Source of the DNA: Megachile rotundata
Taxonomy: Eukaryota; Arthropoda; Insecta; Hymenoptera; Megachilidae
Reading direction: 5' to 3'
DNA: 64,000 nucleotides
NCBI RefSeq assembly: GCF_050947335.1
Contig: NW_027473736.1
Span: forward strand, 1-64,000
Notes under the pieces: generated by a model
Told to the model about the DNA's origin: nothing
Databases searched by the model: none
Seen by the model: only the letters and a program-made list of their open reading frames with translations
Shown here: positions 60,250 to 64,000 of the stretch, piece after piece
How positions within the stretch are numbered: position 1 is the first letter of the stretch
Layout: every line of letters begins with the position of its first letter
Translations under genes and position numbers: made by a program

Positions 60250-63111
60250 TATTATTATCAATCTAACTCATATTGTTAGCCATATTATGCTTATATGATC
60301 GAGAGAACGACAATTACTATACTTATTACTCTTATTATTATCAATCTAACTCATATTATTAGCCATATTATGCTTATATGATCGATAGAGCGACAATTAC
60401 TATACTTATTACTCTTATTATTATGAATCTAACTCATATTATTAACCATATTATGCCGATATGATCGATAGAACTACAATTACTATACTCATTACTCTTA
60501 TTATTATCAATCTAACTCATATTATTAGCCATATTATGCTTATATGATCGATAGAACGAGAATTACTATACTCACTACTCTTAGTATTATCAATCTAACT
60601 CATATTATTAGCCATATTATGCTTATATTATCGATAGAACGACAATTACTATACTTATTACTGTTATTATTATCAATCTAACTCATATTATTAGCCATAT
60701 TATGCTTATATGATCGATAGAATGAGAATTACTATACTCACTACTCTTAGTATTATCACTCTAACTCATATTATTAGCCATATTATGTTTATATTATCGA
60801 TAGAACGACAATTACTATACTTATTACTGTTATTATTATCAATCTAACTCATATTATTAGCCATATTATGCTTAAATGATCGATAGAACTACAATTACTA
60901 TACTCATTACTCTTATTATTATCAATCTAACTCATATTATTAGCCATATTATGCTTATATGATCGATAGAACGACAAATACTATACTTACTACTCCTATT
61001 ATTATCAATCTAACTCATATTATTAACCATATTATGCAGATATGATCGATAGAACCACAATTACTATACTCATTACTTTCATTATTATCAACCAACTCAT
61101 ATTATTAGCCATATTATGCTTAAATGATCGATAGAACTACAATTACTATACTCATTACTCTTATTATTATCAATCTAACTAATATTATTAGCCATATTAT
61201 GCTTATATGATCGAGAGAACGACAATTACTATACTTATTACTCTTATTATTATCAATCTAACTCATATTATTAGCCATATTATGCTTACATGATCGATAG
61301 AACGACAATTACTATACTTATTACTCTTATTATTATGAATCTAACTCATATTATTAACCATATTATGCCGATATGATCGATAGAACTACAATTACTATAC
61401 TCATTACTCTTATTATTATCAATCTAACTCATATTATTAGCCATATTATGCTTATATGATCGATAGAACGAGAATTACTATACTCACTACTCTTAGTATT
61501 ATCAATCTAACTCATATTATTAGCCATATTATGCTTATATTATCGATAGAACGACAATTACTATACTTATTACTGTTATTATTATCAATCTAAATCATAT
61601 TATTAGCCATATTATGCTTAAATGATCGATAGAATGAGAATTACTATACTCACTACTCTTAGTATTATCAATCTAACTCATATTATTAGCCATATTATGC
61701 TTATATGATCCAGAGAACGACAATTACTATACTTATTACTCTTATTATTATCAATCTAACTCATATTATTAGCCTTATTATGCTTATATGATCGATAGAA
61801 CGACAATTACTGTAGTTATTACTCTTATTATTATCAATCTAACTCATATTATTAGCCATATTATGCTTATATGATCGATAGAACGAGAATTACTATACTC
61901 ACTACTCTTAGTATTATCAATCTAACTCATATTATTAGCCATATTATGCTTATATTATCGATAGAACGACAATTACTATACTTATTACTGTTATTATTAT
62001 CAATCTAACTCATATTATTAGCCATATTATGCTTATATGATCGATAGAACGAGAATTACTATACTCACTACTCTTAGTATTATCAATCTAACTCATATTA
62101 TTAGCCATATTATGCTTATATGATCGATAGAACGACAATTACTATACTTATTACTCTTAATATTATGAATCTAACTCATATTATTAACCATATTATGCCG
62201 ATATGATCGATTGAACTACAATTACTATACTCATTACTCTTATTATTATCAATCTAACTCATATTATTAGCCATATTATGCTTATATGATCGATAGAACG
62301 AGAATTACTATACTCACTACTCTTAGTATTATCAATCTAACTCATATTATTAGCCATAGTAGGCTTATATTATCGATAGAACGACAATTACTATACTTAT
62401 TACTGTTATTATTATCAATCTAACTCATATTATTAGCCATATTATGCTTAAATGATCGATAGTACGACAATTACTATACTTATTACTCTTATTATTATCA
62501 ATCTAACACGTATTATTAGCCATATTATGCTTACATGATCGATAGAACGACAAATACTATACTTATTACTCTTATTATTATCAATCTAACTCATATTATT
62601 AGCCATATTATGCTTATATGATCGATAGAACGACAATTACTATACTCACTACTCTTAGTATTATCAATCTAACTCATATTATTAGCCATATTATGCTTAT
62701 ATTATCGATAGAACGACAATTACTATACTTATTACTGTTATTATTATCAATCTAACTCATATTATTAGCCATATTATGCTTATATGATCGATAGAATGAG
62801 AATTACTATACTCACTACTCTTAGTATTATCACTCTAACTCATATTATTAGCCTTATTATGCTTATATGATCGATAGAACGTCAATTACTGTAGTTATTA
62901 CTCTTATTATTATCAATCTAACTCATAATATTAGCCATATTACGCTTATATGATCGATAGAACGAGAATTACTATACTCACTACTCTTAGTATTATCAAT
63001 CTAACTCATATTACTAGCCATATTATGGTTATATTATCGATAGAACGACAACTACTATACTTATTACTGTTATTATTATCAATCTAACTCATATTATTAG
63101 ACATATTATGC
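60250..63111. repeat. 79-unit-offset block, copy 2
   Basis: It is the downstream partner of 53690-56555. It lacks the two single-base insertions found in that copy but shares the one-base deletion in TCAACCAACTC (61089). The match ends after TTAGACATATTATGCTTA near 63111. Its own interior, from about 60950 on, is duplicated again after 63190. Confidence 0.87.
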
Positions 63112-63189
63112 TTATATTATCGATAGAACGACAATTACTATACTTATTACTGTTATTATTATCAATCTAACTCATATTATTAGCCATAT

Positions 63190-64000
63190 TATGCTTATAT
63201 GATCGATAGAACGACAAATACTATACTTACTACTCCTATTATTATCAATCTAACTCATATTATTAACCATATTATGCAGATATGATCGATAGAACCACAA
63301 TTACTATACTCATTACTCTCATTATTATCAACCAACTCATATTATTAGCCATATTATGCTTAAATGATCGATAGAACTACAATTACTATACTCATTACTC
63401 TTATTATTATCAATCTAACTAATATTATTAGCCATATTATGCTTATATGATCGAGAGAACGACAATTACTATACTTATTACTCTTATTATTATCAATCTA
63501 ACTCATATTATTAGCCATATTATGCTTACATGATCGATAGAACGACAATTACTATACTTATTACTCTTATTATTATGAATCTAACTCATATTATTAACCA
63601 TATTATGCCGATATGATCGATAGAACTACAATTACTATACTCATTACTCTTATTATTATCAATCTAACTCATATTATTAGCCATATTATGCTTATATGAT
63701 CGATAGAACGAGAATTACTATACTCACTACTCTTAGTATTATCAATCTAACTCATATTATTAGCCATATTATGCTTATATTATCGATAGAACGACAATTA
63801 CTATACTTATTACTGTTATTATTATCAATCTAAATCATATTATTAGCCATATTATGCTTAAATGATCGATAGAATGAGAATTACTATACTCACTACTCTT
63901 AGTATTATCAATCTAACTCATATTATTAGCCATATTATGCTTATATGATCCAGAGAACGACAATTACTATACTTATTACTCTTATTATTATCAATCTAAC
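63190..64000. repeat. 27-unit-offset copy of 60950-61760, cut by window end
   Basis: The offset is 2,240 bp, which is 27 units minus the one-base deletion. Anchors are TACTCCTATT (60991 and 63231), TCAACCAACTC (61089 and 63329) and GATCCAGAGA (61707 and about 63947). One difference is CATTACTCTC near 63311, where 61071 has CATTACTTTC. The window ends inside a unit, so the array continues to the right. Confidence 0.87.

Larger units (their letters stand above)
1..64000. repeat. 83-bp AT-rich satellite array filling the whole window
   Basis: Every row of the window is the same unit repeated head to tail. Unit starts fall at 1, 84, 167, 250, 333, 416 and so on, so the period is 83 bp and the window holds about 771 units. 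A representative unit is 831-913. Key landmarks from unit position 1 are TTACTCTTATTATTATC, then CATATTATTAGCC, ATTATGC, an ATCGAT palindrome at unit positions 56-61, and ACTATAC near the end. The unit is about 24% G+C with C well above G on this strand. All copies have the same orientation and I found no inversion, insertion or unique sequence. Reading frame rotates at each unit because 83 is not a multiple of 3, so long coding frames are not expected. This is typical of eukaryotic satellite DNA. The family and host are not recognised. Confidence 0.98.

Noticed and set aside
1..64000. CRISPR array
   Set aside because: Units are contiguous 83-bp repeats with no unique spacers between shorter conserved repeats. 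Variation is scattered substitutions shared by block copying.
1..64000. Bacterial or plasmid iteron origin
   Set aside because: Iterons are short (about 20 bp), few and near a replication gene. Here hundreds of 83-bp units fill 64 kb with HOR structure and no gene.
1..64000. Promoter-like TATAAT or TATA motifs
   Set aside because: A/T-rich words such as TATTATG and CATATTAT occur in every unit by composition. None stands out from the repeat or is next to a gene.
1..64000. CENP-B box or known alpha-satellite relation
   Set aside because: No G/C-rich CENP-B-box-like motif was seen, the unit length is 83 bp rather than 171 bp, and composition differs. A centromeric role stays only a hypothesis.
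1..64000. tRNA, rRNA or other structured RNA genes
   Set aside because: I saw no cloverleaf or rRNA-like segment. The only palindrome of note is ATCGAT or TATCGATA, too short for a structured RNA.

Overview
The window is one uninterrupted tandem satellite array and contains no gene that I can support. The unit is 83 bp (about 771 units; 831-913 is a representative one). It is about 24% G+C and strand-asymmetric, with roughly 14 C to 6 G per unit on the + strand. Unit phase holds from base 1 to base 64000 except for a few 80-, 82- and 84-bp units. I saw no transposon, unique sequence, RNA gene, telomere repeat or CRISPR array. A pure array of this size with nested higher-order repeats (HORs) points to eukaryotic heterochromatin, possibly centromeric or pericentromeric. 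I do not recognise the species or the satellite family.

The long-range structure was read by following rare variants from copy to copy. (1) 1-17.4 kb: a domain built on a 64-unit HOR (5,312 bp). Two near-identical tandem copies lie at about 4138-9449 and 9450-14792. They are flanked by an older relative offset by 60 units (931-3570 versus 5911-8550), a 39-unit-offset partial copy (14.7-16.2 kb) and a mosaic border. (2) 17.4-47.3 kb: a 138-unit HOR of 11,448 bp, with copies at about 25544-36991 and 36992-47268. A rearranged, shortened copy lies at 17396-25543. Each copy holds an internal 27-unit duplication and carries three 82-bp units and one 80-bp unit as internal markers. (3) 45.8-53.0 kb: a 43-unit (3,569 bp) segment duplicated in tandem. 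It was formed partly from the end of the 138-unit HOR, because copy-specific mutations are shared by both halves. (4) 53-64 kb: a patchwork of overlapping segmental copies at offsets of 60, 79, 56, 25 and 27 units. The last is cut by the window end.

At the finest scale the units fall into a few linked variant types that follow one another in a preferred order. Two units (166 bp) are close to a typical nucleosome repeat. The window looks like a record of repeated unequal exchange and conversion acting on blocks of tens to more than a hundred units. The only open frames of note are five 62-codon minus-strand frames. They arise when one substitution removes a minus-strand TAG, and I reject them as genes. 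All block borders are approximate, because they were read by eye.
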